From Tetradesmus obliquus (Eukaryota > Chlorophyta > Chlorophyceae > Sphaeropleales > Scenedesmaceae): DNA of 64,000 bases. Positions 29,378 to 41,189 of this stretch are shown here, piece by piece. A program made the translations under genes and the position numbers. Below the pieces are notes generated by a model. That model searched no databases. It was not told the origin of the DNA and saw nothing but the letters and a program-made list of their open reading frames with translations. How positions within the stretch are numbered: position 1 is the first letter of the stretch; every line of letters begins with the position of its first letter. The stretch covers positions 558,001 to 622,000 of the forward strand of contig CP126203.1 of NCBI GenBank assembly GCA_030272155.1, given 5' to 3'.

Positions 29378-29725
29378 AGGCGTCAAACGAGGGCTTCTTG
29401 CGGTCAGCAAAGCGCACGATTAGGCCCCCGCAGCCGAGCTGCTTCACCAGTGATGCGTTGTCGATGGATTCCAGCCAAAAGGCCAGCTCCCTGCAAGCCC
29501 CAGTAGGCGTGAGTGACCTGAACACTGCAGGGCATCTGGCGGCCCGCTAAGCCCTGCTCAGGCGTCAAAGAAGGGCTTCTTGCGGTCAGCAAAGCGCACG
29601 ACCAGCCCGCCGCAGCCGAGCTGCTTCATCAGAGATGCGTTGTCGATGGAGTCCAGCCATGTGATGGCCCGTTGTGCTTGCTCCACGCTGCCATACTCCA
29701 CAAAGGCCCTAGCCTGATCAGGCCC
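29378..29725 (-). repeat. Two echoes of the last exon of the RRM gene, beyond its stop codon
   Basis: Copies at about 29378-29470 and 29568-29725 repeat the last exon, ending LGCGGLVVRFADRKKP and then a serine- or phenylalanine-containing tail with the same TGA. The second keeps the RRM segment from REQAFVEYG-like sequence onward. Both lie 3' of the parent exon 29810-29998, so they are outside the main coding model but could act as alternative ends. Confidence 0.85.
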
Positions 29726-29809
29726 AACCTCAGCCCAGCCCAGGGGTCAAAACCCCGGCTCCTGGCGGCCAGCAGGGTTTTGGGGTTCAAAGGCCCCACT
29801 GAATCCTGC

Positions 29810-30664
29810 TCAGGCGTCGAATGAGGGCTTCTTGCGGTCCGCAAAGCGCACGACCAGGCCCCCGCAGCCCAGCTGCTTTACGAGTGACGCATTGTCGATG
29901 GAGTCCAGCCAGGTGATGGCTCGTTGTGCTTGCTCCACACTGCCATACTCCACAAAAGCCTGCTCGCGGCTGCGGCGGCTCTTCTTGCTGATCAGCAGCT
30001 GCAGCAGCAGCAGCGGCAGCAGGAGACATTGACACAGCAGGGACAGAAACGTCAGCACAGCAGTGTGGAGTTGGTGTGACGCATGTAGGGATCATAAATC
30101 AGCAGGATCACACCTCTCTTCCCAGATAGATGTCTCCTGCAAGAATGCTGAATTCTGCTCGGATGCTCGGCGCAAAGACCGCCACACACCCACCGCATCA
30201 CTGCACAAACAGTCGCTGCACGTGTCACCGCAAGCACTGCCAGCGCTCACCCGCACGCTCACGAGCTCCCCATACGGACTGAAGAAGTCAAGCAGGTCAT
30301 TTTCAGTGACCCACCAGCCCAAAAAGCCCACATACCCAACCGCATGGCAAATTACTGCTGCTTCTGCTGAATCACTCGAGCACGCGCACCAGCACTGTAA
30401 CATTCACACGGCTAGCTGGTTTTCCGGCTCAATTGTTGACCAATGCATTCAGAAATCACCCCCAGCCCTGCTCCACTCACCCGCACGCTCACGAGCTCCC
30501 CATAAGGGCTGAAGAAGTCGTGCAGGTCCTTCTCAGTGACCCACCAGCCCAAAAAGCCCACATACACACACGTGTTTGGGCACGCATCAGCCTTGCTACG
30601 CAGCCGTGCATTCTGTGCAGCAGCGTCCAGGTCATTCCCTAGCTCAGGATCACCCCCTGCTGCA

Positions 30665-30696
<32 letters not shown>

Positions 30697-30984
30697 GCTA
30701 AGGCCGCCGCTCAGCGCGTGCTGCAGGGTGCTTGCCATTGCGGCGCTGCTGCTCATGCTGCTGCTTCTTGGAAGGCTGCTGCCAAGCTGCGGCTGCTGCT
30801 GCTGCTGCTGGGGGCTGGGTTGTGTAGCTGCACTGCTGCTGCTGGCAGCTGATTTGGCAGCACCTGCTGCTGCTGCTGCTGCTGGGCTATCCTGGTCGCA
30901 GCTGTCATCTGTGTCAGCTAGCTCCTGCTGCTCCTTGCTGGGTGAGGCATCTGCCTCATCATCACCCCAAGTGTCTGTCCACCT

Positions 30985-31033
<49 letters not shown>

Positions 31034-31250
31034 TGGCAGGAATTGTCAGGCACGAGTGAACCTTCGCTAATCAGTGAGCTAGTGACACCACCAGTCAATG
31101 AGTCGGCACATACAAACATCAACTCAGCAGTGACACAGTCCGGCAGATTCCATTGTTCCGAACAATGCTGCGATTGAGTATAGTGCACAGCAACCAGCAG
31201 TCACTCACTTAGGAGCAGAGCTGCAGATAGCCAACTGCTCTGCAGCTTCA

Positions 31251-31295
<45 letters not shown>

Positions 31296-34200
31296 GTTGC
31301 CGCCGCCGCTGCTATCGCCGGACTACGCCCGCCTTCCCTGATGATTGCCGCACTGCTGCTGTTGCTGCGCATCAGCACCCTTGATCCTTCCCTATCCTGT
31401 TCTCTATCCCTCTCCCTCTCCCTCTCCCTCTCCCTGCTGCTACTGCTGCTGCTCATCAGCTGCTCAGGTGGAGCAGAAAGTGGAGCAGCAAAGTGCTGCT
31501 GTAGCTGACCCATATCACCCCTGCTGCTGCTGCTGCCAATGCCCCCTGCAGGCATTGACATACTTCCACCATAATGCGCCGCCGCAGCAGCAGCGACAGC
31601 AGCAGCAGCAGCAGCAGCAGGAGGCACTGGTACAGGAACCGGCTTGCCTCCCCGGACAGTACTGCCAGCTCCTTGCAACGCAGAAGCATCTGACAGTCCT
31701 TTCATTGCTGCTGCTGCCACCCAGTCAGACTGCTGCTGCAGCTGCACCTGCGCCTGCGCATGCAGCTGCAGCTGCTGCAGCTGCTGCAGCCGCATTACTG
31801 CTAGCACCTGGTCCTGATCAACTAGCCCGCCAGATCCCATCAGGCCAGGAGCTAGCCCTGCTGCTGCTGCTGCTGCTGCAGCTGCTGCTGCAGCGCCGAT
31901 GCCTGCTGCTGCTGCTCCACGCGCATTGGCAGCACTCAGCAAGTGGTCAAAGTCATGCACGCTGCCTCCGCCTAACAGCCCTGCTAGCTGCGCATTGTGT
32001 GCTGCAGCAGCAGGCGAGAACTGCTGCGGATCAAGTGTCAGCCCTGCCGACATGTTTGCAGCAGCAGCAGCAGCTGCAGCAGCTGCCATAACCGCATTCG
32101 CATTCGCCATGAGATCGGATCCTGCCGGCAAACTCCCGGCCCTGCTGGCACCCATGAAATCCGCGGCGGCTGCAGCAGCAGCAGCAGCAGCAGCAGCCGC
32201 AGCGGAGCCGTGGTGATCTGCTGCACTGCCTGCAGCACCTGCGCTGCCGGCCACATGCTGCATTTGATCTAACATTGCAGATCCCTGTCTGCTGCCAATC
32301 ATCAAAGGATGCTGCGCCTCCCAGGAGGCCGGACTCAGCCCGAATGCACCAGCACCACTGCCAGCACCGCCAACAGAAACTGACAGTTGCGCCAGCTGCT
32401 GCTGCGACGGCCAGCTGTCATGCGGCAGCCCCCCAGTTGTAGCATGCCGGTTGCCGCCGCCATGACGGCTGTGTGAACCAGCCTGCGCGATCGGCCGTGG
32501 CGCGGTAGGCCCGCTCGGAATGCGGCTGCTGCTGCTGCTGCTGGCGGCGGCTGCTGGCAGCACGCCGCCCGTGCTGCTGCTGCTGCTGCTGACGCCGAGC
32601 CAATCTGTAGCTGACATGTTAGAGATGGACAGGGATTGGCTGCGCATTGGTCGGTTGGGCGCTGGGAATACCTCCATGTCTTTGGTGAAGTCTTGGCTGC
32701 TGCTGCTGCTGACGCCGCCGCCCGCCGCTGCTACACTGCCAGGGCCTATTCTAGCGCCGGCAGTATAGCTGCTGGACATCCCTGCTGTTGCTGCTGCTGC
32801 TGCTGCTGTCTCAGCGCCTTCGCTGCTGTGGGTGCCGGCGCGCTGGTGCAAGCCAGATGCCAGGGACAGTGATTGTGACAGCTGCTGCGACAAGTCCTGC
32901 TGCGAGTGTGGTGACAGGGATGATATCTGACCCTCCTGCAAAGCAGATAACAGCCCCGCTGATGGACTGCTAGCTGCTAAATGGCTCAGCATGTGAGCGC
33001 CACGCATTGTATGCTGCTCCAAGCCGAGCGGGGTGTGGCTGCTGCAGCTGTGGGCGCGCGTCATGGCTTGAGCCGGCGTGGGGATCGGGGTGCTGCTGCT
33101 GCCGAGGCGCACAGCACCGCCGACGCTGCTGCTGGCACGCGGCAGGGAGGGAGGCAGCTGCTCATCGTCCGCTGCTGCTGCTGCTGCTGCCGCAAACACA
33201 CTGTGAGTGTTACTGCTGAGCAGGTTGCTGTTGCCGGCTGAAGATGAGAGAAGGCCCGAAGGCGGTATCAGCAGGCTAGCTGTTCTGCGGCGGCTGCTGC
33301 TGTCCAGTGGCCGGACAGGCAGGCCAGCGTCTGCTGCTGCTGCTGCTGCTTGCTGCTCCCGGCTGCTGTGTGGCTGAGTCCTGCAGTGCAATGGCGGCAG
33401 TGGCGGGATGTAGCATTAGGAAGTGTGTGTGGTGTGAGTGGGAGGCTTTATGGACAGCAGGGGCATGAGGAGGCTGGCCGGCAAGAAAAGAATGTGCATT
33501 GAGCAACAGGCAAACAGTGTGGTGATGCAGGAACAGTAGTTTTGCAGGCTGCAGAAGAGCACCCTGTTGCTGCATCAGCAGTGTCTACAGCACCGATCCA
33601 CAAATGGAGGCAGGTTTTGCATCATGACGACACATCGGCAATCCCAAACACAGCCTAAACAAACAGTCCCAAACACAAGCTAGACCGCTCACATGCCTCC
33701 AAATGTCAGCTCTTCGTCAACATGCTGTACAAGGCTTCCTGCAAAGAGTGCTGCTCAGATTGCCAACCAGGCTCACCTAGCCTTTGCAGACGGCGACAGC
33801 AGCTGTTGCTCCCGGTCAAACGACCAGGATTGACTGCGCAAGTCTGGCGCGGCAGACGCAGACCTCTCAATTGCTGCTGCTGGCGCTGCTGCTGCTGCTG
33901 CTGCTGTGCCGCTGCCGGCAGCAGCTGCTGCTGCTGACAGCACTCGCCGCAGCGTGTCGGCATGCTCGGCCAGCAGCTCCTGAAGTTCAGCTGCAGGCTG
34001 CTGCTGCAGCAGCAGGCTGCGGCCATCTAGCAGCTGCTCTGCTGACCCTGCCGCCGCTACTCGTGCTGCAACTGCAGCTGTGTCCTGCAAGTCCTGCAGC
34101 AGCTGCTGCAGTGGCTGGGTCAGCTCTGACGTCTGCCGCTGCAGCTGCTGGTTGCTGTGCTTCAGCTTTTCGTTCTCTGCCTGCAGCCGTGTCGTGCTGT

Positions 34201-34525
34201 TGACCTGGAGCTGCTCCGAGAGCTTGCTCTGCTCCTCCAGCCATACGATATGCACTTGCAGCCGCTTGATTTCGTTGGCCTGCGACTGCTGCTGCTGCTG
34301 CTGCTGCTCCTGCAGGTGACCTTCGAGCTCCGAGACACGCGACTGCAGCTGCGAGATTTCTAACAGCTTCGATCCCAACAATTGCTCGAGCTGCGACGAG
34401 CGATCGAGGCTGCTGCTGAGAGCCCCGGATGCTGAGTGCCCACCGGCAGATGAGGCAGCGGCATGGAGGCCGCTGAGCTCATGGCCAAAGCTGCCGAATT
34501 TGTTCAGCAGCTCTGATTTGAGCAT
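29810..34525 (-). CDS. Large coiled-coil/low-complexity protein with a C-terminal CELF/FCA-like RRM
   Basis: Likely RNA-binding regulator; RNA target unknown. Exons 34525-33777, 33380-31209, 30982-30481 and 29998-29810 give 1203 aa with all phases matching. Residues 1-180 contain heptad-rich coiled coil (SRVSELEGHLQEQ, RLQAENEKLKHSNQQL). The middle ~850 residues are Ser/Ala/Gln/Gly-rich, coded largely by CTG/CAG triplets. The extreme C-terminus is one RRM: RNP2-like CVYVGFLGWWVTEKDL, then FFSPYGELVSVR, RNP1-like REQAFVEYGS, and ending in GGLVVRFADRKK. The spacing and the VVRFAD ending resemble CELF/Bruno and FCA RRMs. The RRM is split by the last intron exactly before RNP1. The start is the ATG at 34525. 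No second RRM is visible, which is unusual for CELF proteins, so it is better called CELF-like than an ortholog. Confidence 0.83.
30245..30345 (-). repeat. Echo of the 3' end of RRM-gene exon 3
   Basis: Repeats YVGFLGWWVTENDLLDFFSP followed by YGELVSVR and its GTGAG donor, with a few substitutions relative to the parent at 30481-30570. Lies downstream in transcription order, inside the last intron. Confidence 0.92.
30983..31031. repeat. (CAG)n tract forming the acceptor of RRM-gene exon 3
   Basis: CAG on the plus strand, sense CTG, running into CTGCAG at the exon 3 border. Confidence 0.9.
31252..31294. repeat. (CTG)n microsatellite coding for poly-Ala
   Basis: Run of about 14 triplets in the second exon of the RRM gene; on the coding strand it gives an alanine run near the end of the exon. 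Confidence 0.85.
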
Positions 34526-35226
34526 GTCGCAGTCAAGACACCCGGTGCCGCATATAGGCTGTGCGCACTACTCAACACCGCCAGAGGCAGAGGGCCTTGG
34601 CGTTGTTCAAGGCCTGCAGATCCCAATGTGAACGTTGAAACGGCGTTTAAAAGCGTCTAAGAGGGCTGCCCGAGGCTCCGGGTGAGGTCAGGGACCAGAT
34701 GCACACCGACACAAGCTACTAGTAACGAAATTACAAGCTTTGCTATGCTTAGTGTAAGAGAGCATCGTAAGACAGGTGCGAGACCGGGCAACGAGGGCTT
34801 AGCGAGCATGTCATCGACATTTGAAGTCCCACTGCGTTGTGCAAGTTGCAACGTGCAACAGATGCTGAAGATTTTCAGTTACCAAGATCTACAAGTCGTT
34901 AATCTCATCAACAATGGTGTCAATCGTTTAGCTACGGGCTGGGCACCTGAGGTCCCATCTCACAGCCGGCAGTCAAACATTCTGCATTCAGAGCCGGAGG
35001 AACAAAGCACTACTTTAGCTTCACATAAGAGGTTACAATGTCTATTTGAGCAGCCAGCTGTGACCAAGCTGCCTTCAAAGGGCGAAAAACCAACATAGCA
35101 CCACGCTGCAGATCTGGCAGCCTGCTGAGCAGATCTGTTGTCAATAGCAGATCCGCTGGCGTGGCAGGGGTGGCATGGCATCGAAACCAGCAGCAAAGCC
35201 CGACACGGCCATTGCCGTTGATTTCT
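34526..35226. other. Intergenic region upstream of the RRM gene
   Basis: Lies between two minus-strand genes and should hold the RRM gene's promoter and the FUT8-like gene's 3' flank. A GAAACGGCGTTTAAAAGCG string at about 34635 resembles the subterminal sequence of the MITE at 24190 but has no matching partner nearby. No gene recognised. Confidence 0.4.
35033..35037 (-). terminator. Candidate poly(A) signal of the FUT8-like gene
   Basis: TTACA on the plus strand, TGTAA on the gene's strand, about 190 bases past the stop codon. Confidence 0.4.
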
Positions 35227-37752
35227 TCACCAGTTGAAGTCTACGTCTGCTGGTGACGTGTAGTGTGCGTCAAAGTACAGCGCATTCGCTTTGCAGCGCA
35301 CGGTGGATCGCAGCTCATCAATCAGCCTGCAGCACAAGCAGAGCAGTACAGCAACAGCAACTAGTCACGCCGTGATCTTACCAAAGAATATTGAACATAA
35401 AAAGTGCTGCGCATGTCACTCAGCCGGCAGCAACCACTTGAAGGCTAGCAAGGTCGCCACCTGCACGTCAGAGTTTGACACGGGGGTGAACCTGCCTGCT
35501 GGCAAGTGCCCCTTGATTGTAACACAACATACAAGCAATCACCGAAGTGCTGGTTGCCTTATGATTCAACAGTACTGGCTGCCACAGCCGCAGACTCGCC
35601 TGGCCCAATTTGAGTACACAGATGCCACATATCCGTCACACTGCATTGCCAGGTCGAGGTTCAGCAGGCACTTGATGACCTCAGCCGACAGCCCGTAGTC
35701 AATGCCGTCATAACTGTCATTTTCCAGTTCGGTATATGACGTGCGCCAGCTGGCGGCGGCGCTGCTGTTGGTTGTGTTGCTGTAATATTGAAGTGTCACA
35801 GGATCTTCTGTGCTCAGAAACAGTTGGTTGGTCAATGCCGGGTCTGTCTGGCATAACCGCTTTGTAACGGCCTCGTATTCTGCATCTGAAAACACTGGAG
35901 ACTCATCCCACTTGTCACCGTGCCTGCAGACGTTCAAGTGAATATGATCAAGGATGAGGCAGCAGGTCAACAGTGAGTGCAACTTGGAGTTGGTAAAATC
36001 ATTGGAGAACCGGTGCAGTGTTTGCAAAGATGCTGACCGCAGCAGGGCTGCCCAAATCCTCGCCAAGCGCACGTCACCCCTCGGCTGTTACACCTCTTCG
36101 CACATGTCAGGTGTACACCATACACAGGCTTGCCAGCAGTTCTGATGCTCACTCCAGGAGGGCGCGCAAGACAGTCTTAAGCCATCTATTTCCACAGCAA
36201 AGCAGCAGATGCTGCTGGCAGCCCCACCCACCTTATGTAGAGGCTGATGCAGCCAGGTGCCAGCTGGCTACCCCTGAAGCGCCTGCAGTGCACATGGTGC
36301 AGCATGTCATACTTGTGCAGCTTGCGTACTGTGACATTTGTACAGCCTGTCACAATAACAAAACTGAGTAGCCATGTATGTGCACCTTGTGAGATGCTGC
36401 AGCAACCCACATGGTGCAGCTTGGCAGCTTTCAAACGCACCAGGCGCTACACCAAGCCAGTGCGCCACACACAGCCTCAAGCAAGCCAATTATACGAACA
36501 TTGCTTTTGTGCAGTGGCACAACACGATGGCAGTGCGACACAGCTACTGGGCCATAGGCCACTGCCCAACGCACCACAAAGCCTCCGGCACACTTGCCTA
36601 CACCTACCTTGCTTGTCGCCGCTGCATCTCTGCAAGTGTGCGTGCATTCGGGCGCACAAGGTATGCCACGCCTTGACTGCGCCACCAGTAGTGTAAGCTG
36701 CGAGAGGGGATGCCCGTGTTTTGCAGCAGCTCCAAAAACTGCTTTGGCACAGTCAGCCGCATGTCAACCATCACCTGCATAGACTTGACTTGCAGGACAC
36801 GTGCATCTGCCAGTGTTGTCAAGTTAGCGCCATCTGTAGCGTTCGATGCGCTTAGTAGTTCACTTTTGCTGAGTTTGCAGCTGCTGATGGGCTCGAAATA
36901 GCAGCTGTCCAAGGTGTTCTGAGCGCCGCAGTAGTCACTGTCTGCAAGCCAGTCCTCATGTTTGACCAGGATGCGCCCAGTTTCCAGTGCGGCTCCCAGC
37001 GCAACTGTGAACGAATGAAACACCGAGCCGATGCCACCTGGGGTTGTGCAGTTGCAGCATGACAAAGCCAAAGAGCGTGGTCAACTGATCTGGGGTGCTT
37101 GCACTGTCAAACCCAACATAATGTCTTTCGCTCAAGCAGTCACGTGCTGCAGTGCACTGCATCTGGCTGCTGCTGCCATGATGCACTGGCAGCGACTGCA
37201 ATATTGCCGTCCCAGCGCAACCTGCTGCAAGCACAAATCTAACCCTGCTTGCCTGCAGGAAAGCTTGCAGGAGAACCTGCAGAAATGCTTGCTGACCGCA
37301 ACTCCTCACCAGGCGGATCGCTGAGCACGAGGAACTTGGCTTTGCTGCAGTCCTGAGGGTGCTGATGCTGCCAGATCGCTTGCTGCGCCTGCAAAAGTTG
37401 ACAGTAGCAGTACTTTTGCATCATCAAAGGTCTTCAGCCACAAATAAATCCCGACACAAGATTAAGAGCAAACCCGCTGTATGTACTAGAACTGTCAGAT
37501 GAATGCAAGGAAGCGATTCTGAACAGTGCGCCTGGGCTGCACTGACGTCCTTTTGGAATCGCTCTTGCAGGCTGCTCACCTGAGCTGTGTAGGGCAGTAC
37601 TCCGCCCACGCCATTCTCTTTTGCTGCATTCATCCAAGATCCCTGCACCAGCTGCTGGGGGCAGGGGTCTGTCACTGTGCTGCTAAAGATGTGGTGGGTC
37701 CGCCACAGCGGCGGCACGCGGCAGGCGTCACGCAGCACGTCGGCTCTGCTTG

Positions 37753-37796
<44 letters not shown>

Positions 37797-38258
37797 AGCA
37801 TGTATCTGCTACCGCCTGCACGGCACAGCAGACAGGTGACAGACAGATGCAACGCATGTCGCATGCAACAGTTGCACCCAGCCCACTACACAACTGGTGA
37901 AAATGCTTTATAAAAAAGGCCAGGCCACACAAGTGCTGGTGTTGCTGAACGCACAGCGTAGTGCAGCAATGTGAGAGGTGATATTCAAAATTCGAGGTGG
38001 TCTAACCGACACCAACAGCATGCAGGAGGCAGCCTGCAGGCACCTGCCACTGCATCTGCCACCGCCGTCCATATTCTCACCATCATCTTTGATCTGAGGC
38101 GTCCTAGCCTTGCGCAAATCAGCAACACCCGGCTGATGCTCCGACTGCCACCGGTTTTGATGCAGCAGAGAAGATAAGGTGATGCCAATCAACACGCCAG
38201 CCAACAGCAGCAGCCATGAATGCGCAGGGGGTCGCTGCAGTGCTCTATAGTGGGCCAT
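35227..38258 (-). CDS. GT23/FUT8-like type II glycosyltransferase
   Basis: Candidate fucosyltransferase of the secretory pathway. Exons 38258-38044, 37808-37580, 37388-37310, 37037-36608, 36282-36232, 35923-35600 and 35326-35227 give 475 aa with all phases matching. A membrane anchor (WLLLLAGVLIGITLSSLL) follows a short basic N-terminus. A poly-Gln run of about 14 residues comes from a CAG tract. GGIGSVFHSFTVALGAALE resembles the conserved G-x-G-S segment of FUT8/NodZ-type enzymes. SLYIRHGDKWDES matches their nucleotide-sugar site (HxRxxDK...E), and YVASVYSNWARLIDEL matches the late 'TFSSQVCR' block position. Exon 6 ends with a GC donor (GCGAGT), a GC-AG intron. The family call is from motif order only and a related GT family is possible. 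Divergent from STT7 with about 490 bp between starts. No echoes were seen in this gene. Confidence 0.68.
37757..37797. repeat. (CTG)n microsatellite coding for poly-Gln
   Basis: CAG on the gene's strand at the beginning of exon 2 of the FUT8-like gene, giving a glutamine run after the sequence SRYML. Confidence 0.88.
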
Positions 38259-38747
38259 ATTCAGCCTGAAAGGTGCGAGCGTTGTAGTTGTGTGCTGCTT
38301 GACGATTTGTGAATCACCATCTTCTGGCACAGTGTTAGTACTACAGTACCACGCTGCAGCAAGTAGGCACCAGGCACAGCAGGTGAGCGCTTAGGTGACT
38401 GGCAACCACACAGACCTATCAAACTGCAAACTAATACTACGGAGCATCATGTGCTGCGCATATACAAGGGCCACCGGCCGCATTTAATAGGGCGATGACT
38501 ACCCACCTGACAGCTTTGCCACTTGACATGTGACAATTCCAGGGAGGCCACTTCAGCCTGCTTGATGTCGTCGATGCAATCGTGTGTATTAGGGTGAGAG
38601 ATAAAGCGTTGCATAGCGGCCTGCCACCGCCTGATTGAGAGAGTTGTGCCCACCACCTGTTCGCTCCTGATTGATGCGAGCCCCAGCAGATCTCATTGAG
38701 AGTCATTTTACATTTGATCGATAAGTATAAAACACGATTGTCAACAA
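38259..38747. other. Shared head-to-head promoter region of the FUT8-like gene and STT7
   Basis: 489 bases between two divergent start codons. A TATAAAA at 38726 lies only about 20 bases before the STT7 ATG, too close to be a normal TATA box for that start. No other element recognised. Confidence 0.5.
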
Positions 38748-41157
38748 ATGCTGCGTGGTGCCAGCACAACTAGGATCGCCTGTGGTAGTAGCAGGACAGC
38801 TAGCCTGTCAAGCAGGGGGCCATGCCTTCCTGCAAGGTTATGTGGACGTTCTAGGCAACGCAGGGTGGCGGTATCTGCGCTGCTGGACCCCACCGACTTA
38901 CTGCAGCATGCCCAGGCTCTAGTGCAGCACATGCCGCTGGCCTATGAGCCAGTGGCCGCTCCCTGCAGCCTCATGAACTGCGGAGATGTCGTTCACAGAA
39001 GGTAAGCGCGCGCAGATGCAGCAGCTCGCAGCTGTTGTGCCTCGGCACACCCTGACGTGGCAGCCTGGCTCGTTTCGCAGCACGCTGGACCCGGTTTTGC
39101 GTGGGGAGACGCGTGGCATCGACTGGAGGCTGCTGCCTGTCGCAGCAATGGCGGGGCTGTACCTCTTCGCCACACCTGGTGAGGGCAGCTGGGGGAGACA
39201 CCATCAGTCACTTGCAGGACTGCTGCACATGCAAGGCAGCTGACCCATCGGCGCCCAGACGCCTCAGAAGCGCTGGCATGCATGTTGGTGTGCGTTTGCT
39301 GGCGTTATTGGCAGCAGCGCAGAGCGGCAGGCAGCACCATGGCTGCAATCACACCAGTAGTGCTGGGCGGTGCAGTGCAGTGTGCATTCTGGGCAGTGCA
39401 TGTGGCTGTTAGTTCAAACCAAGGCAGACACAGCTGGCGTGGCACCAGATGTACTGCTACTGTTGTTTGTTGACTGTCCTCGACAATCAAACTTCACGCG
39501 CTGTCATGTCATGCACTGGGCGGCACTCCTTGGCTGCAACGCGCTTTTGGTATGCAGCAGGCTGCGATGTGTGCTTGCAGCATTTGATACCGCATACCAC
39601 CCCGCTGCATTATTATGTCAAGTTTGCGAGGTTTGACCATGTTTGACTATGTTTGACTGCTGTCCTGCAGGCGTGCTGCCTGGCGCGGTGGACTACTACA
39701 TCACAGGGCCGCTGCAGCGCCGCAGATCAGCAGCCATTACCAAGGTGCGGCGTGTGCAAATCCGATCAGCAGCAGCTCTGTACTTGCAGGGTGTTCAGCG
39801 TATTCAGCAAGTGGTTGCGTGTACATTTGAGTATGAGTAGTTCTTTGTCACTGTGCTGGTCACATGTGGTTTGTGCGGCATAACGGCAGCAAAGCTTCAT
39901 GCTTGCAATGTGTACAGAATATCCAGGCAGTGGTCAATGCTGCCTGGATTGCTGCTAAATGCGGCGGCCCAACAGCAGTGTCAGGATCGGTGCATGGTGT
40001 GGGAGTGGATTGCTGCTTGCAGCGCTGTCCTGCAGCGCTGTCCTGCACGATGGCGTGACGCTGGGCAGCTGTCTGGGCTGCACGCCAGCCTTGTTACACA
40101 ACGACTTCAACAACAACAACAACGTTATTATAACTTGAATAGGTGAATGACCAGAGTACCTTCACACACTGACATACAGGACGACCTGAAGCTGGGCAAG
40201 CGCCTGGGCTCTGGCGGCTTTGGCAGCGTGTACAAGGCCACACTCACCAACGAGGACGGCAGCACAACGCCAGTCATTGTCAAAAAGGTGCGCAGCAGCA
40301 GCAGCAGCAGTGGCAGCATAGCAGGCGTGAACCAGCAGCAGCAACAGGAGGAGGAGGGGGCTGGAAGCAGCAGCAGCAGGAGTGGGGTGGCAGCCGCCGC
40401 CAGCGCAGCAGAAGCATGCAGTGTAACCCGGCAGGACGCCTGTCGGCTGCAGCTTCAACATCAGCAGCACGCTGCCGTCAGCCGCTTGCTGCGGTACACT
40501 GGGCAGTGCTGCTGCTCCTTTCACACAGCCTACGTATATCAACATGCGCTGCTGCCGCTGCCGCCGCCGCTGCTGCTGCTGCTGCTGCTGCTGCTGCAGG
40601 CCAAGGAGTTTGGCGAGGCGGAGGTGTGGATGAACGAGCGCATGAGCCGCACCGCACCCGCCAGCTGTGCGCAATTCCTGGGCGGGTTCCTGGACACACC
40701 CGAACAGCCGCAGAAAGTGGGGCCGGCAGGTGCGGTTCAAGGCTGTACTGTTAAATCCTTGCATTATGGGGGGTTTTGTAGGGCCAGCCGCGCGCAGTTC
40801 GTGGCGGGGTTCCGGGACACGCCCGAACAGCCGCAGAAAGTGGGGCCGGCAGGTGAGGGTATACGGCTATCGTTGAACCCTTGCACCATGCTTGTTGAGA
40901 TATGGCAAGCTGCTCGCAGTTCCTGAGCAGGCCTGGGCACGCCAGAAGTGTCGCACAAGGTGGGGCCGGCAGGTGTGGTTGCAGCAGATGCATTGTGCTT
41001 TGCTGTGCGCTGCAGCAAGTGGCGACCTGCGGTGATGTTGTTGATGTCACAGCGGCGCTGAATTTACGTAGTATTGATTTGCAATGTGTTATATGTGCGC
41101 TGCTTTGCAAGTTTGCTGGCATGCGGCGTTGCTGACGCTGCGCACCTCTGCACTGCC

Positions 41158-41189
<32 letters not shown>

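Noticed and set aside
34620-34665. Second copy of the MITE end upstream of the RRM gene
   Set aside because: Only a short GTTTAAAAGCG similarity; no terminal inverted repeat or target duplication was found.
38726-38732. TATAAAA as the STT7 TATA box
   Set aside because: Only about 20 bases before the ATG, so transcription would start inside the coding sequence.
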